Assembly: GCA_902632595.1 (NCBI GenBank)
Contig: CACPDC010000002.1
Location: forward strand, 62,001-126,000
Direction of reading: 5' to 3'
DNA: 64,000 nt
DNA from: an uncultured SAR116 cluster alpha proteobacterium
GTDB lineage: Bacteria; Pseudomonadota; Alphaproteobacteria; Puniceispirillales; Puniceispirillaceae
The notes under the pieces were generated by a model, which saw only the letters and a list, made by a program, of their open reading frames with translations, made no database searches and was not told the DNA's origin. Numbering within the stretch: the first letter of the stretch is position 1; each line of letters begins with the position of its first letter. The position numbers and the translations under genes are program-made. Shown here piece after piece: positions 26,056 through 37,330 of the stretch.

Positions 26056-27312
26056 CTAATTTTCTCTCTCATCAAATTGATCTTTTTTATATTGTAAGCA
26101 AACTCGATCGGGATGATAGTTTTTATCTCTAGGAAGGTGGATCTTCATGCCGGCATAGGGTTTTAATTGCTTATGCAATTCTGGGTCATATAAAACACTT
26201 TGCGAAATTCTAACTTTGTAATTTTTATCAATTGATATCAAGTTATCTTCATAACATTTATCCATTAATTTAGATAAGCATATCCCATTTTGTGGATCCA
26301 TCCTTCGATCTTTATCTACACTCCAGGGAATGATATGGGCGCCTACCAGAAGAGATCGTGTACGGATACCAGTAATCGCGCATTGGTGGTTGTAATTGTT
26401 TTTTACATTGTCAGAAAATATTTTCTGATATGCGCCCCGATGTTTTCCAAGTGTCTCTTTATCTTCTACTGAGAAACTTCCAGAAGCAATTTTGTTATGA
26501 GCAGAAATCATTGCTTCTTGTTTCATTTTTTCAGGTTTTAAATCTCCCATTCCTTTTGATATAAGAAAATTAAAATCCTCTTTCGATATTTCATTCATTC
26601 CATAATTATTAAAGAAATGGTTCCAAGTTTGGTCTTTGTTCTTTCTTGTATCGGTAATTTCACCAGGTTCAATATCATTTTGATAGATTAAGTTTTCAAA
26701 AGGGCAGGGATCCTCAATCATTGCGTATTGATCTCCATCCTGTACGTACTGAGGTTCAGATGTTTTTGCTTCTCTTATTTCTTTAACTTTGCCCGCTCCG
26801 AAAAAATAAAATTGCTTTGATGATGAAACTTTCTGGGGTGTTCTGTATATGAATAAGTCACCAGGTGAAACCTTATTATAACGGAACTTATTCCATGTAT
26901 AATAAGAGTAATCTAAGTCCCGATGTGTTTTTTTTCCAGTATCGAAAATAAAGTATTTTGTATTAGGGTTTCCAACCTCTATTTGAAAATGATTTACATT
27001 ACCTATTCGAACAATAGAAAAAACCTTCTTTGAGTGCGAAATCCGATATTTACCAAAATGTCTTTGAAGTTTTAATGCTGTTGCAGTCGCTTTGATCCTT
27101 GCAGGAAAGCGAGTTTTGTCTTTGTTAGTAAACTTTGAAACATGGAAGTGATTGCTATGCTCTAAGATATTTACTGAGTATGATCCTGCATAACCATCGC
27201 TCTCCAAATCATTTAATGTAAATTTCAAGTTATCTGAAAATGAGGTTAATTCATTCAAAATCTTTGGGACAATATCTGATTTTTTTTCATCTGCAAAAGC
27301 AATATAAGTCAT
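26056..27312 (-). CDS. HNH (HNH_2-type) endonuclease with unknown N-terminal domain
   Basis: 418 residues. The C-terminal part, about residues 311-365, has C-A-I-T-G, then G-A-H-I-I-P-W and N-G-I-C-L-S near the end, the HNH_2 pattern seen in restriction and homing-like endonucleases. The first 300 residues are a mixed domain (about 100-200 resembles the sort of recognition module found in modification-dependent nucleases, but I cannot name it). No methyltransferase is adjacent, so if it is a restriction enzyme it would target modified or foreign DNA. Sole gene of the integrated element; its own AT content is similar to the surroundings. Confidence 0.8.
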   Translation of the reverse strand: MTYIAFADEKKSDIVPKILNELTSFSDNLKFTLNDLESDGYAGSYSVNILEHSNHFHVSKFTNKDKTRFPARIKATATALKLQRHFGKYRISHSKKVFSIVRIGNVNHFQIEVGNPNTKYFIFDTGKKTHRDLDYSYYTWNKFRYNKVSPGDLFIYRTPQKVSSSKQFYFFGAGKVKEIREAKTSEPQYVQDGDQYAMIEDPCPFENLIYQNDIEPGEITDTRKNKDQTWNHFFNNYGMNEISKEDFNFLISKGMGDLKPEKMKQEAMISAHNKIASGSFSVEDKETLGKHRGAYQKIFSDNVKNNYNHQCAITGIRTRSLLVGAHIIPWSVDKDRRMDPQNGICLSKLMDKCYEDNLISIDKNYKVRISQSVLYDPELHKQLKPYAGMKIHLPRDKNYHPDRVCLQYKKDQFDEREN

Positions 27313-27341
27313 GACATTATCAATAAAAATACTTAAATAAA

Positions 27342-27361
27342 TTTATATAAGTTATTGTTTT
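27342..27361. repeat. Internal arm-like repeat, right
   Basis: Partner of 26000-26019 (one mismatch, T for C). It ends 11 bases before the right boundary repeat. Confidence 0.55.
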
Positions 27362-27372
27362 TAAACACTTTT

Positions 27373-27393
27373 TATCTACTCCCACTCAATAGT
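27373..27393. repeat. Proximal attachment-like copy overlapping guaA stop
   Basis: 21-bp direct repeat identical to 25975-25995. It contains the guaA stop codon and the last five codons, so integration keeps the gene whole. Confidence 0.8.
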
Positions 27394-28911
27394 GCCTGGT
27401 GGTTTACTCGTGTAATCATATACAACCCTATTGATACCTGACACTTCATTAACAATTCTAGTAGAAACATGCGCTAAAAATTCAGTTGTAAACGGAAAAA
27501 TATCGGCTGTCATTCCATCTGTTGAAGTAACAGCACGTAAACCACAAACATACTCATAAGTCCGTTGGTCTCCCATTACTCCAACAGTTTTTACAGGAAG
27601 CAGAACCGCAAAAGCTTGCCAGATTTCATCATACAGACCGGCTTTACGAATTTCTTCTAAATATATTGCATCAGCATCTCTGAGAACATTTATTTTATCA
27701 GAACTTATGCTACCTGGTATTCTTATTGCTAACCCGGGTCCTGGAAATGGGTGGCGATCAATCAAAACCTTCGGGAGACCCAACTCTTTTCCAAGAAGAC
27801 GAACTTCATCTTTGAACAGCATACGCAGTGGCTCGACAAGTTTTAGTCTCATATGTTCCGGTAATCCGCCCACATTATGATGTGATTTTATCGTGACATG
27901 CTTGCCTCCTGAAATCGAAATAGATTCAATGACGTCTGGATATAACGTTCCCTGTGCAAGATATTCAGCCCCCTCTATTTTTTGAGCCTCTTCGGTAAAT
28001 ACGTCTATAAAACTAGCCCCTATTATCTTTCGCTTTTGTTCTGGGTTGGATATGCCTTTCAACTTTGAAAGAAAAAAATTGCTAGCATCCTTATGTATCA
28101 GCTTAATATTTAAATGGTTTCCAAATAACTTAATTACCTCCTCTGCTTCACCTTTGCGAAGTAGACCGTGATCCACAAAAACACAAGTTAACCGTTCACC
28201 AATAGCCTTATGCAATAAAACAGCAGTTACTGAACTATCCACTCCTCCAGATAGCCCACAAATGACTTGTCCAGATTTTCCTACCTGTTCCTTTATTTTT
28301 TGGATTGCCTGATATTTATATGTAACCATTGACCAGCCTTTTTCACAATTACAAATCAATTCAGCAAAATTTTTTAGAATTTGTGTTCCACCATTTGTTT
28401 GTGCAACCTCAGGATGAAACTGAACACCATAATATCGACGCTTATGATCTGCTATTGCTGCAAAAGGTGCCCCTGCTGAGCAAGCAACCACTTTAAATCC
28501 GTCAGGTAACTCAGACACGTGATCGCCATGACTCATCCATACATCAAAATCTGTTCCCTTTGGGAGGTTATAAAATAGGGGACAATCTGCAATTACGTCT
28601 AGTTTCGCACGTCCAAATTCTCTATTTATACCTGTCTCAACTTTGCCACCTAGCTGTTCGCATAATGTCTGTTGACCATAACAAATTCCAAGCACGGGAA
28701 CACTATTCCAAATTTCATAGGGTGCCCTTGGTGTATCTATTTGCGTAACTGAATTTGGTCCTCCTGAGAGAATTATTCCCTTTGGGTTTTTAACAAGATA
28801 CTTATTTACATCCGAAGTTGACGGCATGATTTCCGAATAAAAACCCGCTTCACGCAACCTTCGAGCAATCAACTGTGTTACCTGTGAGCCAAAATCTATG
28901 ATTAGTATCAT
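27376..28911 (-). CDS. guaA: GMP synthase (glutamine-hydrolysing)
   Basis: 511 residues. N-terminal class I glutamine amidotransferase: I-L-I-I-D-F-G-S-Q near residue 2, G-I-C-Y-G-Q-Q with the nucleophile Cys near residue 77, and G-V-Q-F-H-P-E-V with the His-Glu pair near residue 166. ATP-pyrophosphatase P-loop S-G-G-V-D-S-S-V near residue 224. C-terminal domain ends K-P-P-G-T-I-E-W-E. Converts XMP, glutamine and ATP to GMP. ATG at 28911 preferred over upstream TTG. Follows guaB in the same direction, so the IMP-to-GMP branch is contiguous. Its 3' end is the attachment site of the adjacent element. Confidence 0.98.
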   Translation of the reverse strand: MILIIDFGSQVTQLIARRLREAGFYSEIMPSTSDVNKYLVKNPKGIILSGGPNSVTQIDTPRAPYEIWNSVPVLGICYGQQTLCEQLGGKVETGINREFGRAKLDVIADCPLFYNLPKGTDFDVWMSHGDHVSELPDGFKVVACSAGAPFAAIADHKRRYYGVQFHPEVAQTNGGTQILKNFAELICNCEKGWSMVTYKYQAIQKIKEQVGKSGQVICGLSGGVDSSVTAVLLHKAIGERLTCVFVDHGLLRKGEAEEVIKLFGNHLNIKLIHKDASNFFLSKLKGISNPEQKRKIIGASFIDVFTEEAQKIEGAEYLAQGTLYPDVIESISISGGKHVTIKSHHNVGGLPEHMRLKLVEPLRMLFKDEVRLLGKELGLPKVLIDRHPFPGPGLAIRIPGSISSDKINVLRDADAIYLEEIRKAGLYDEIWQAFAVLLPVKTVGVMGDQRTYEYVCGLRAVTSTDGMTADIFPFTTEFLAHVSTRIVNEVSGINRVVYDYTSKPPGTIEWE

Positions 28912-28967
28912 ATCAACCAAACCAACTACCTAAAATTTGTTTCTTATAAGAAAAAAAAACAAAACTC

Positions 28968-30470
<1,503 letters not shown>

Positions 30471-30533
30471 TCAATTGCTGGTTAATGGACGTGAACATAC
30501 GCTCTTCAAGCCAAAAAATCCAGACTGCAACAA

Positions 30534-31310
30534 TTAATTGTTTGACTTCTTGAGATTTCTTGTTTTGTTAAAATCGACTGCCAACAAATAAGTCTCGACA
30601 GACTCAACTCGACTTGCAGGAGGCTTAAGATGTTTTACTTTTTTGAACCTATTTTTCAAAAGTGCTAACAATGACTCATCTGCACCACCCCTAAACGACT
30701 TTCCAAGAAAAATACCCCCCTCTGTAAGCACCTCTGCTGCAAAATCTAGAGCAACTTCAAGCAAGCCCATTGTTCTCAAATGGTCTGTTGGACGGTGTCC
30801 CGTAGTTGCAGCTGCCATATCAGATAAAACTATGTCTGCGTCACTCCCTTGTAAATAGGATTTTATATCCCTCAACATCGACTGATCGTATATATCACCT
30901 CTAAGAATATGCGCTCCAGAAACAGCCTCTGTTTCGAGTAAATCGATCCCGATAAGCTTACCCATACCTGCGTCAATTTTACATCTTTTTGCTGCAATTT
31001 GTAACCAACCTCCTGGGGCACACCCTAAATCCACAACATTCATATGTGGTCTCAGGAATTTATGCTTATCATCCATTTGCTCTAGCTTTATCGCAGATCT
31101 TGAACGCAGGCCACGTTCTTGACTTTGAGAAACAAAAGGATCGTTCAATTGACGTGTTAACCAGCGCTGAGATGATAATTTACGGCCACGCATTTTTTTT
31201 GGCTTTTTTGTAAGACCTGCCGCTGTTTTATAAGACCTTCCTGAATGACCCTTTCGGGGTTTCCTTGAAGTTTTTTCCGGGGTGCCAGTATTACTGATAC
31301 TATTTGACAT
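30534..31310 (-). CDS. rlmE: 23S rRNA (uridine-2'-O)-methyltransferase RlmE (FtsJ)
   Basis: 258 residues. After a basic, low-complexity N-terminal extension (about 45 residues rich in K, R and G) the RrmJ core appears: R-S-R-S-A-I-K-L-E-Q (catalytic K), V-V-D-L-G-C-A-P-G-G-W near residue 91, D-I-V-L-S-D-M-A (catalytic Asp-containing motif) and L-G-K-S-F-R-G-G (catalytic Lys). Methylates U2552 in the A-loop of 23S rRNA. Upstream of guaB on the same strand (75-base gap). Confidence 0.93.
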   Translation of the reverse strand: MSNSISNTGTPEKTSRKPRKGHSGRSYKTAAGLTKKPKKMRGRKLSSQRWLTRQLNDPFVSQSQERGLRSRSAIKLEQMDDKHKFLRPHMNVVDLGCAPGGWLQIAAKRCKIDAGMGKLIGIDLLETEAVSGAHILRGDIYDQSMLRDIKSYLQGSDADIVLSDMAAATTGHRPTDHLRTMGLLEVALDFAAEVLTEGGIFLGKSFRGGADESLLALLKNRFKKVKHLKPPASRVESVETYLLAVDFNKTRNLKKSNN

Positions 31311-31565
31311 TTAACTAACTTCCTTATGAATTCTTCTGGATATGTTAGACAATCGAAGCTACCAATTAGAGAAAATTAACGAATAGAAATCTCAATATGT
31401 TTTGTTTTATAATTCATATTTCATTAAAGTAATATTGATTGACGTTAACTATTTATACTGGCATTAAAAATTAATGATAGTTTGTATTCATATTTTTACA
31501 AAAAATTATTGCCAAACCTAACTGAAAAATTACCCATTACTTTTTTTGTTTGAAAGTGTTTCTGA

Positions 31566-32972
31566 GTGTCCTTAAAGATAACTGGTTTTGCTGGTAAGAT
31601 TAATACCAGTTGGAAATTAGACTTTGTTAGTTTGGTAAGACTTTCCATTCCGCTTGGAATAGCACAACTCATCTCTATTGGAGTAATGACAAGTGATATT
31701 TGGGTCATGGGGCGTCTTGGCAGTTTTGACCTTGCCTCAGGCGGACTAGCTATACGATATTATCAACCTTTTTATTTTTTTGCCCTTGGCATGCTAATTG
31801 TCCTCTCATCACTTACATCACAGGCTCTTGGTGCCAATGAAATGATTTTAGTTAGGCGAGTTTTTAGACAAGGGATGATAGTGGCTATTATTTTTGGGTT
31901 ATTATTAGCAATTCCCGTAATATGCGGCATCTGGTTATTACCAGCACTTGGACAAGATCCAGCCCTCGTTCAGCACGCAAGTTCATTTTTGATTGTATCC
32001 GCATTTTCTCTTCCTTTAATGTTTTTGTTTCTTGTGATGAGGTTTTTTTCTGCAGCATATTCAAAACCTTATGTACAACTGCTGGGAGCACTAGTTGCAT
32101 TGCTTTGCAACATAGTCGGAAATGAAATTCTTGCTTTTGGGTTTTTTTGGATACCCAGCTTAGGATTAATTGGAATCGCTATTTCAACCGCCATCTGCTT
32201 TTTAATTGGGACTCTCTCAATGGGGTTAATTATTGGATTACGAACTCCATTCAGGGAGACAAAACCTTTTAGAAGGTGGTGGATAATAGACTGGAAAATA
32301 GCAAAAAAAATACTGCGAATAGGAAGTCCAAATGGAGTAATGGTAATGTCAGAGACTGGTATGTTTGCAGTTGCCTCAATAATGATGGGTGTATTTGGGA
32401 CAGCGGCCCTTGCTGCAACCGCAATCGCTACCCAACTTGCGGGAATTTGCTTCATGATACCCCTTTCCATCGCTCAAGCAAGCTCAATCCTCATTGGAAG
32501 GGCGGCAGGTAGCAAAGATGCTCAAAAGGTTGCTAGATTGAGTATAATTGCTATAGGGTTGGGTATAAGTGTAACGAGTATTTTGAGCCTGTTAATTTAT
32601 CTTTTTCACCTGCCATTAATCAAAATCTTCTTGCGAAGTGACGACCTGCTTCAGCAAGCAGTAACTAATCTCGCAATACCGTTTCTTCTAATTGTCGCCT
32701 TTTTCCAAATCGTTGATGGAACACAGGCCATTGCTGCTGCAATTTTACGAGGCATAAATGATACAGCAATTCCTGCGACGATAGGCTTTTTTTGTTTCTG
32801 GGGCGGCGGTTTATTTGTTGGATATCTCCTTGCTTTTAAAGGAGGGGTTGGGCCAAATGGAATTTGGTGGGGCCTCGGATGCGGACTAACGCTGGCAAGC
32901 TTAATTCTTACTGCGAGATGTTTCTGGTTTTTGTTTAAAATGAAATCCAGCAAAAGAGTTGAATTAAGATAA
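31566..32972 (+). CDS. MATE-family multidrug/cation exporter
   Basis: 468 residues with 12 hydrophobic segments. Family-like signals: S-I-P-L-G-I-A-Q-L near residue 28, D-I-W-V-M-G-R-L near residue 43, Q-A-L-G-A-N near residue 86, and the mirrored second half beginning G-S-P-N-G-V-M-V-M-S-E and I-A-T-Q-L. GTG start with weak ribosome site. Na+ or H+ driven export of cationic drugs is likely. Divergent from rlmE. Confidence 0.88.
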   Translation: MSLKITGFAGKINTSWKLDFVSLVRLSIPLGIAQLISIGVMTSDIWVMGRLGSFDLASGGLAIRYYQPFYFFALGMLIVLSSLTSQALGANEMILVRRVFRQGMIVAIIFGLLLAIPVICGIWLLPALGQDPALVQHASSFLIVSAFSLPLMFLFLVMRFFSAAYSKPYVQLLGALVALLCNIVGNEILAFGFFWIPSLGLIGIAISTAICFLIGTLSMGLIIGLRTPFRETKPFRRWWIIDWKIAKKILRIGSPNGVMVMSETGMFAVASIMMGVFGTAALAATAIATQLAGICFMIPLSIAQASSILIGRAAGSKDAQKVARLSIIAIGLGISVTSILSLLIYLFHLPLIKIFLRSDDLLQQAVTNLAIPFLLIVAFFQIVDGTQAIAAAILRGINDTAIPATIGFFCFWGGGLFVGYLLAFKGGVGPNGIWWGLGCGLTLASLILTARCFWFLFKMKSSKRVELR

Positions 32973-33042
32973 AATTGTATTGAGGTAGACAAAATAAAAA
33001 GATAAACCCAATGTCTTATTTTATGAAAGTAGACAAATCCAT

Positions 33043-35787
33043 ATGTTCCTAGAAAGACGGGCAATATTTACTTCAAAAAAAATTGACTCCCGAGTTGCAC
33101 GTGAGCATCTCGAAATTCACAGGCCTATCGCCAATCAAGAACAACTTATAACGATTTTTTCGACCTGCCCTCATCTACTTCAATTGAGCCAACGTTATGC
33201 AGCTAATAATTTAAAACAAATTTTAAAAGGGGAATGGAAGTTAGCTTTAAACGAATTAAAAAAAGAATTTTTCAACAAAGTCTCAATAGCACAAGATGAG
33301 GCAAATGCGCAAAGTGCAATTAGACTTTATAAGAATAAATCAAATTATGTCATCGCTTTAAGTGAGCTACTTGGTTTTGTTTCAATCGAAGAGAGCTGTA
33401 AGCTACTATCAGAAATAAGTGAATATGCGATACAACAAACTCTATCATTTATCTTTCAACAGGAAGCTGTAAAATCAATCGAAGACTGTGGTTTAGCCAT
33501 TTTGGCTATGGGAAAATTAGGATCTAAAGAGCTCAATTATTCTTCTGACCTAGACCTAATTTTTTTACATAAATCTGACACTAACAACAGTAGTCAAAAA
33601 TTTATAGAGCTAAGCAAGAAATTAATTTTTATGCTTTCTACTCCCTCTAAGGATGGCAATGGGTGGCGAATAGACATGCGTCTCCGCCCTAATCCAAGCT
33701 CCACTTCAGTTAGCCTCGATGTTAATACAGCTATGATTTATTATGAGAGTATAGCCAGGTCATGGGAAAGAGCGGCATTTATCAGGGCAAGACCAATTGC
33801 GGGAGATACTAAACTTGCGAAAGATTTTTTGTCAAAAATAGAGCCCTTTATCTGGCGTGGTACACTAGATTATACTGTTGTAGAGGACTTACAAAATTGG
33901 CTTCGACATTACCCTATTCCAAAAAATTATTTAGGTTATGATGTAAAATTAGGTGCCTTTGGTATTCGTCATGTTGAACTAATTACCCATATACTACAAC
34001 TCCTTGGTGGAGGAAGAAATTTTGGTCTTCGTAGCTATAATACAAGTAAGGCCCTTGAAGCCCTAGAGAATTCTGGATGGATTGGGAATGGTAAGGCAAA
34101 TGACTTAATCTCCTGTTATTATGCGTGGCGAAGAATAGAACACAGACTTCAATATCAGAGAGATAACCAAACCCACAAGCTACCAAAATCAGAAGCGGAA
34201 TTTATGGCATTTTCTCACTTATTGGGATATGAAAATTCCTTTAAATTTAGAGAGTTATTGCACCAATTACAGGAGTTTACAAGAATTTCTGCTTCACATC
34301 CAATTTTAGATAAAATGATATCAAAGAAAGACAATACAAATTCGTCTTCTATTACATTGCCGCAAGATACAGAATTAATTTTTGAGTGGATATCTCAACT
34401 CGGTTTTGAGAATGAAACGTCTATACAGAAAACTATACAAGAATGGATTGAAGGTGGCATTGCTGCCACTGCAAGTGAGCGTTCAAGAAATTATTTTGTA
34501 AGACTACTTCCCAAAATGTTACCTGAAATTGCAAAAGCTGATTTTCCTAATGCTGCCTTTGCAGCCTTTCAAGATATTATATCCAGTCTCCCGGCTGGCG
34601 TACAAATATTTGCACTACTTGAAAATAATCCATCGCTTGTTGGTCTTTTGTCTAACATACTTGTCAAAGCTCCTCGCTTAACAGAAATACTTCGTTATAA
34701 TAATTACCTACTTGATGATTTATTAGAAAATCAATTTTTTCAACAGCTTCCTGACAAAAATACAATTAAAGAAATATTGTCAAATGAAATAATAAATACC
34801 TCTACAGAAAAGGCACTCGACCTTATTAGAAAAAGAAATAAAAGTTGGCAATTTCAGGCAGATATTCATTTATTAGAAGCAATATCAGAGTCAAATGAAA
34901 TTGCTACTTTTAGAAGTAATGTTGCAAGCGAATGTCTCAGCAAGATAATACAATTGGCGTTGGAGGATTTAGCAGCAAGACATGGCAATATTGAAAACAA
35001 CTATGAAATAATTGCCCTAGGAAGATTAGCAACTTACTCACTTACAGCACATTCCGATCTCGATTTAATTCTTGTTTATGAAAACAGGCATAGAGAATCT
35101 TCAAAAAGTGAGGAACAGTTAGGCTTAAGCAGTTATTTTATCCGCTTAACACAGTTAATTACTAGTTGGATGAGCTTAAAAACATCTCATGGAAGCCTAT
35201 ATGAATTAGATTTAAGATTACGACCAGACGGTAATGCAGGCCCACTCGCCGTTAACATAGACCGTTTATCATCTTATTACCAAAATGAAGCATGGATATG
35301 GGAATTTTTTGCATTTAGGAATGCTCGTTTACTTTTAAATGAGACAAAATTTTCAAATGAAGTTTCTCAAGTCATAAAATTCATACGTTCACACGCTTTC
35401 AAACGAAATGAATTGATTGATAGTTTCAGAGAAATAATTCATAAGCGCAATTTAGAAACTTATCCTTTTTGGAACTTAAAACAACAACACGGTGGTTTGC
35501 TAGATTGCTCTATTGCCCTATATATTTTGCAAAAATTACGAAAAAATTATCCCGCACTTACAAATAGATTGTATAAAATTCACGAGCGTTTTGACAACAT
35601 AATCCAACAACTATCAACACGTTTGATTTCCCATAATCATAACGAATTACCTGAGCGAGTAATGCATTTCATAGCAGTTCAATTAAACTATGGAAATGCC
35701 AAACTTTTGAAGGAGCAAGTTTGCATTGATCTCCAACTCGTTAAAAAAATTCTTGCAATTTTATTAGATTATAAAATCAATAAATGA
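33043..35787 (+). CDS. glnE: Glutamine synthetase adenylyltransferase/deadenylase
   Basis: 914 residues, normal GlnE length. N-terminal adenylyl-removing domain has the nucleotidyltransferase motif G-K-L-G-S-K-E-L-N-Y-S-S-D-L-D-L-I (Gly160-Ser161, Asp169 and Asp171). C-terminal adenylylating domain has A-L-G-R-L-A-T-Y-S-L-T-A-H-S-D-L-D-L-I (Asp672, Asp674), where the usual G-G is replaced by A-T. Controls glutamine synthetase activity by adenylylation in response to P-II and glutamine; the P-II gene is in the same window (40350). A short intergenic region precedes it after the MATE gene on the same strand. Confidence 0.95.
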   Translation: MFLERRAIFTSKKIDSRVAREHLEIHRPIANQEQLITIFSTCPHLLQLSQRYAANNLKQILKGEWKLALNELKKEFFNKVSIAQDEANAQSAIRLYKNKSNYVIALSELLGFVSIEESCKLLSEISEYAIQQTLSFIFQQEAVKSIEDCGLAILAMGKLGSKELNYSSDLDLIFLHKSDTNNSSQKFIELSKKLIFMLSTPSKDGNGWRIDMRLRPNPSSTSVSLDVNTAMIYYESIARSWERAAFIRARPIAGDTKLAKDFLSKIEPFIWRGTLDYTVVEDLQNWLRHYPIPKNYLGYDVKLGAFGIRHVELITHILQLLGGGRNFGLRSYNTSKALEALENSGWIGNGKANDLISCYYAWRRIEHRLQYQRDNQTHKLPKSEAEFMAFSHLLGYENSFKFRELLHQLQEFTRISASHPILDKMISKKDNTNSSSITLPQDTELIFEWISQLGFENETSIQKTIQEWIEGGIAATASERSRNYFVRLLPKMLPEIAKADFPNAAFAAFQDIISSLPAGVQIFALLENNPSLVGLLSNILVKAPRLTEILRYNNYLLDDLLENQFFQQLPDKNTIKEILSNEIINTSTEKALDLIRKRNKSWQFQADIHLLEAISESNEIATFRSNVASECLSKIIQLALEDLAARHGNIENNYEIIALGRLATYSLTAHSDLDLILVYENRHRESSKSEEQLGLSSYFIRLTQLITSWMSLKTSHGSLYELDLRLRPDGNAGPLAVNIDRLSSYYQNEAWIWEFFAFRNARLLLNETKFSNEVSQVIKFIRSHAFKRNELIDSFREIIHKRNLETYPFWNLKQQHGGLLDCSIALYILQKLRKNYPALTNRLYKIHERFDNIIQQLSTRLISHNHNELPERVMHFIAVQLNYGNAKLLKEQVCIDLQLVKKILAILLDYKINK

Positions 35788-35901
35788 CTCTACAATAGAT
35801 CATTCTTGAGTCTAGTTCATCAAGACTGAGCAAATCATTATATTGATAGCAGATAAACGACAATAATGGCGTAAATAAGAGAGTGGCTACACAGAAACAG
35901 T

Positions 35902-35926
35902 TGTAACGACTACGTTACACTTTTTT
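35902..35926 (+). terminator. Putative intrinsic terminator after glnE
   Basis: A 7-bp inverted repeat TGTAACG-ACTA-CGTTACA followed by C and six T. It could also be a regulatory dyad before the MFS gene at 35996. Confidence 0.55.
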
Positions 35927-35995
35927 ATCAAGAACGGTGTGATTATACCAATTTTTTACACTCTTTTGTTTTACTTAAATTAGCGCGAAAATTAT

Positions 35996-37303
35996 ATGTT
36001 ACGGTCTCTATTGTCCACGTGGCCTCTTTTTTTGGGCCTAGCATTAATCATGATTGGGAATGGAATCCAACTCGTTCTTCTAGGTGTGCGTGCTTCTACT
36101 GCCGGGAATAGTAATCTGATTACCGGCGTCATGATGGGTGGATATTTTCTTGGTTTTTTTATTGGCTCTATTATTGTACCAAACACACTCTCAAAAGTAG
36201 GACATATTAGAACTTTTGGGGCTCTCGCATCCATAGCCTCTGCAAGTATTTTATTACACTTACTTTTTATTGACCCAATTTCCTGGGGAATCTTGCGAGT
36301 GATTACTGGGTTTTGTTATGCAGGCATGTTTATAGTTGTTGAGAGTTGGTTAAACGAAAAAGCAACAAATGAGAATAGGGGGCAAATATTATCCATATAC
36401 ATGATCATTACTATGATCGGTCTCGGAGTTGGTCATCTTATAAGTGGATTTGATGATGGAGTTTCTATTGATCTTTTTCTTATAGCATCTGTATTGGTCT
36501 CAATAGCAGTCGCACCTGTTTTGATCACAGCCACCAAAGCACCAGATTTTGAAACACCCGAGATGATATCTTTTCGTAGATTAATTCAGATTTCTCCTCT
36601 AGCATTAGTTGGATTATTTGTAACTGGAATTGTTGTTGCAATGTTATTGGGAATTGGTGTTATTTATGCAAAAAATATTGGTTTAACAACAGGGCAAACA
36701 TCATTATTTATGGCAAGTGTTACCATCGGGGTTTTCTGTCTGCAATACCCTATTGGTTGGATATCAGACAGGTTTGATAGACGCCTTGTTATCTTGGGAA
36801 CATGTTTAAGTGCTGCACTGTTCGCATTAATACTAAATATGCTAGGCAAAGATAATTATGCATTACTTCTTTTGTTTATGGCCTTGTATGGAGGTACATC
36901 GTTAACACTTTACTCCCTCTTTATTGCCCACGCGAATGACTATTTAACACCATCACAAATGGTCAGCACCTCTTCTTCTTTGGTAATGGCAAATGGTATT
37001 GGGGCAGTGATAGGTGCACCAATGGTGGCTGCATCAATGGACCTCATTGGAAACTGGTCTTATTTTAGTTTGATAGGAACAATTCATTTTATATTAGCGA
37101 TTTTTATTATATATCGAATGATGGTCAGACCATCAATTCCATCAGAAGCTCAAGGTCCTCTGATCTTATTGCCAGAAACTGCAACAGCGACTGCCGCATC
37201 ACTAAACCCAGAGACAGAATGGATTGACAGCACCCCACAATCAATTTCAGAAGGAGACCCTCTTGAGGACAATCCTTACCTTCCGAAAGACGCGGGCAAA
37301 TAA
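35996..37303 (+). CDS. Major facilitator superfamily transporter (YcaD-like)
   Basis: 435 residues with 12 transmembrane segments. MFS loop motif Y-P-I-G-W-I-S-D-R-F-D-R-R between helices 8 and 9 (usually between helices 2 and 3, with a counterpart here P-N-T-L-S-K-V-G-H-I-R). Arrangement resembles the YcaD/bacterial uptake-transporter branch; substrate unknown. Hydrophilic C-terminal tail of about 45 residues. Ends 27 bases from the convergent DUF1489 gene. Confidence 0.85.
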   Translation: MLRSLLSTWPLFLGLALIMIGNGIQLVLLGVRASTAGNSNLITGVMMGGYFLGFFIGSIIVPNTLSKVGHIRTFGALASIASASILLHLLFIDPISWGILRVITGFCYAGMFIVVESWLNEKATNENRGQILSIYMIITMIGLGVGHLISGFDDGVSIDLFLIASVLVSIAVAPVLITATKAPDFETPEMISFRRLIQISPLALVGLFVTGIVVAMLLGIGVIYAKNIGLTTGQTSLFMASVTIGVFCLQYPIGWISDRFDRRLVILGTCLSAALFALILNMLGKDNYALLLLFMALYGGTSLTLYSLFIAHANDYLTPSQMVSTSSSLVMANGIGAVIGAPMVAASMDLIGNWSYFSLIGTIHFILAIFIIYRMMVRPSIPSEAQGPLILLPETATATAASLNPETEWIDSTPQSISEGDPLEDNPYLPKDAGK

Positions 37304-37330
37304 AAATGAGACTTTATTTAATTTTTATTT

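Larger units (their letters stand above)
25975..27393. mobile_element. Mini integrated element at guaA 3' end, carrying one HNH nuclease
   Basis: About 1.4 kb bounded by 21-bp perfect direct repeats, one of which is the last codons and stop of guaA. The only gene inside is the HNH nuclease (26056-27312). Inside each boundary lies a copy of a 20-bp motif with 19/20 identity (26000-26019 and 27342-27361). No integrase or transposase is present, so it is either a remnant or is mobilised in trans. Confidence 0.7.

Noticed and set aside
32069-32470. 133-residue minus-strand ORF opposite the MATE gene
   Set aside because: Shadow of a hydrophobic gene; Ile/Ala-rich composition is the reverse complement of MATE codons.
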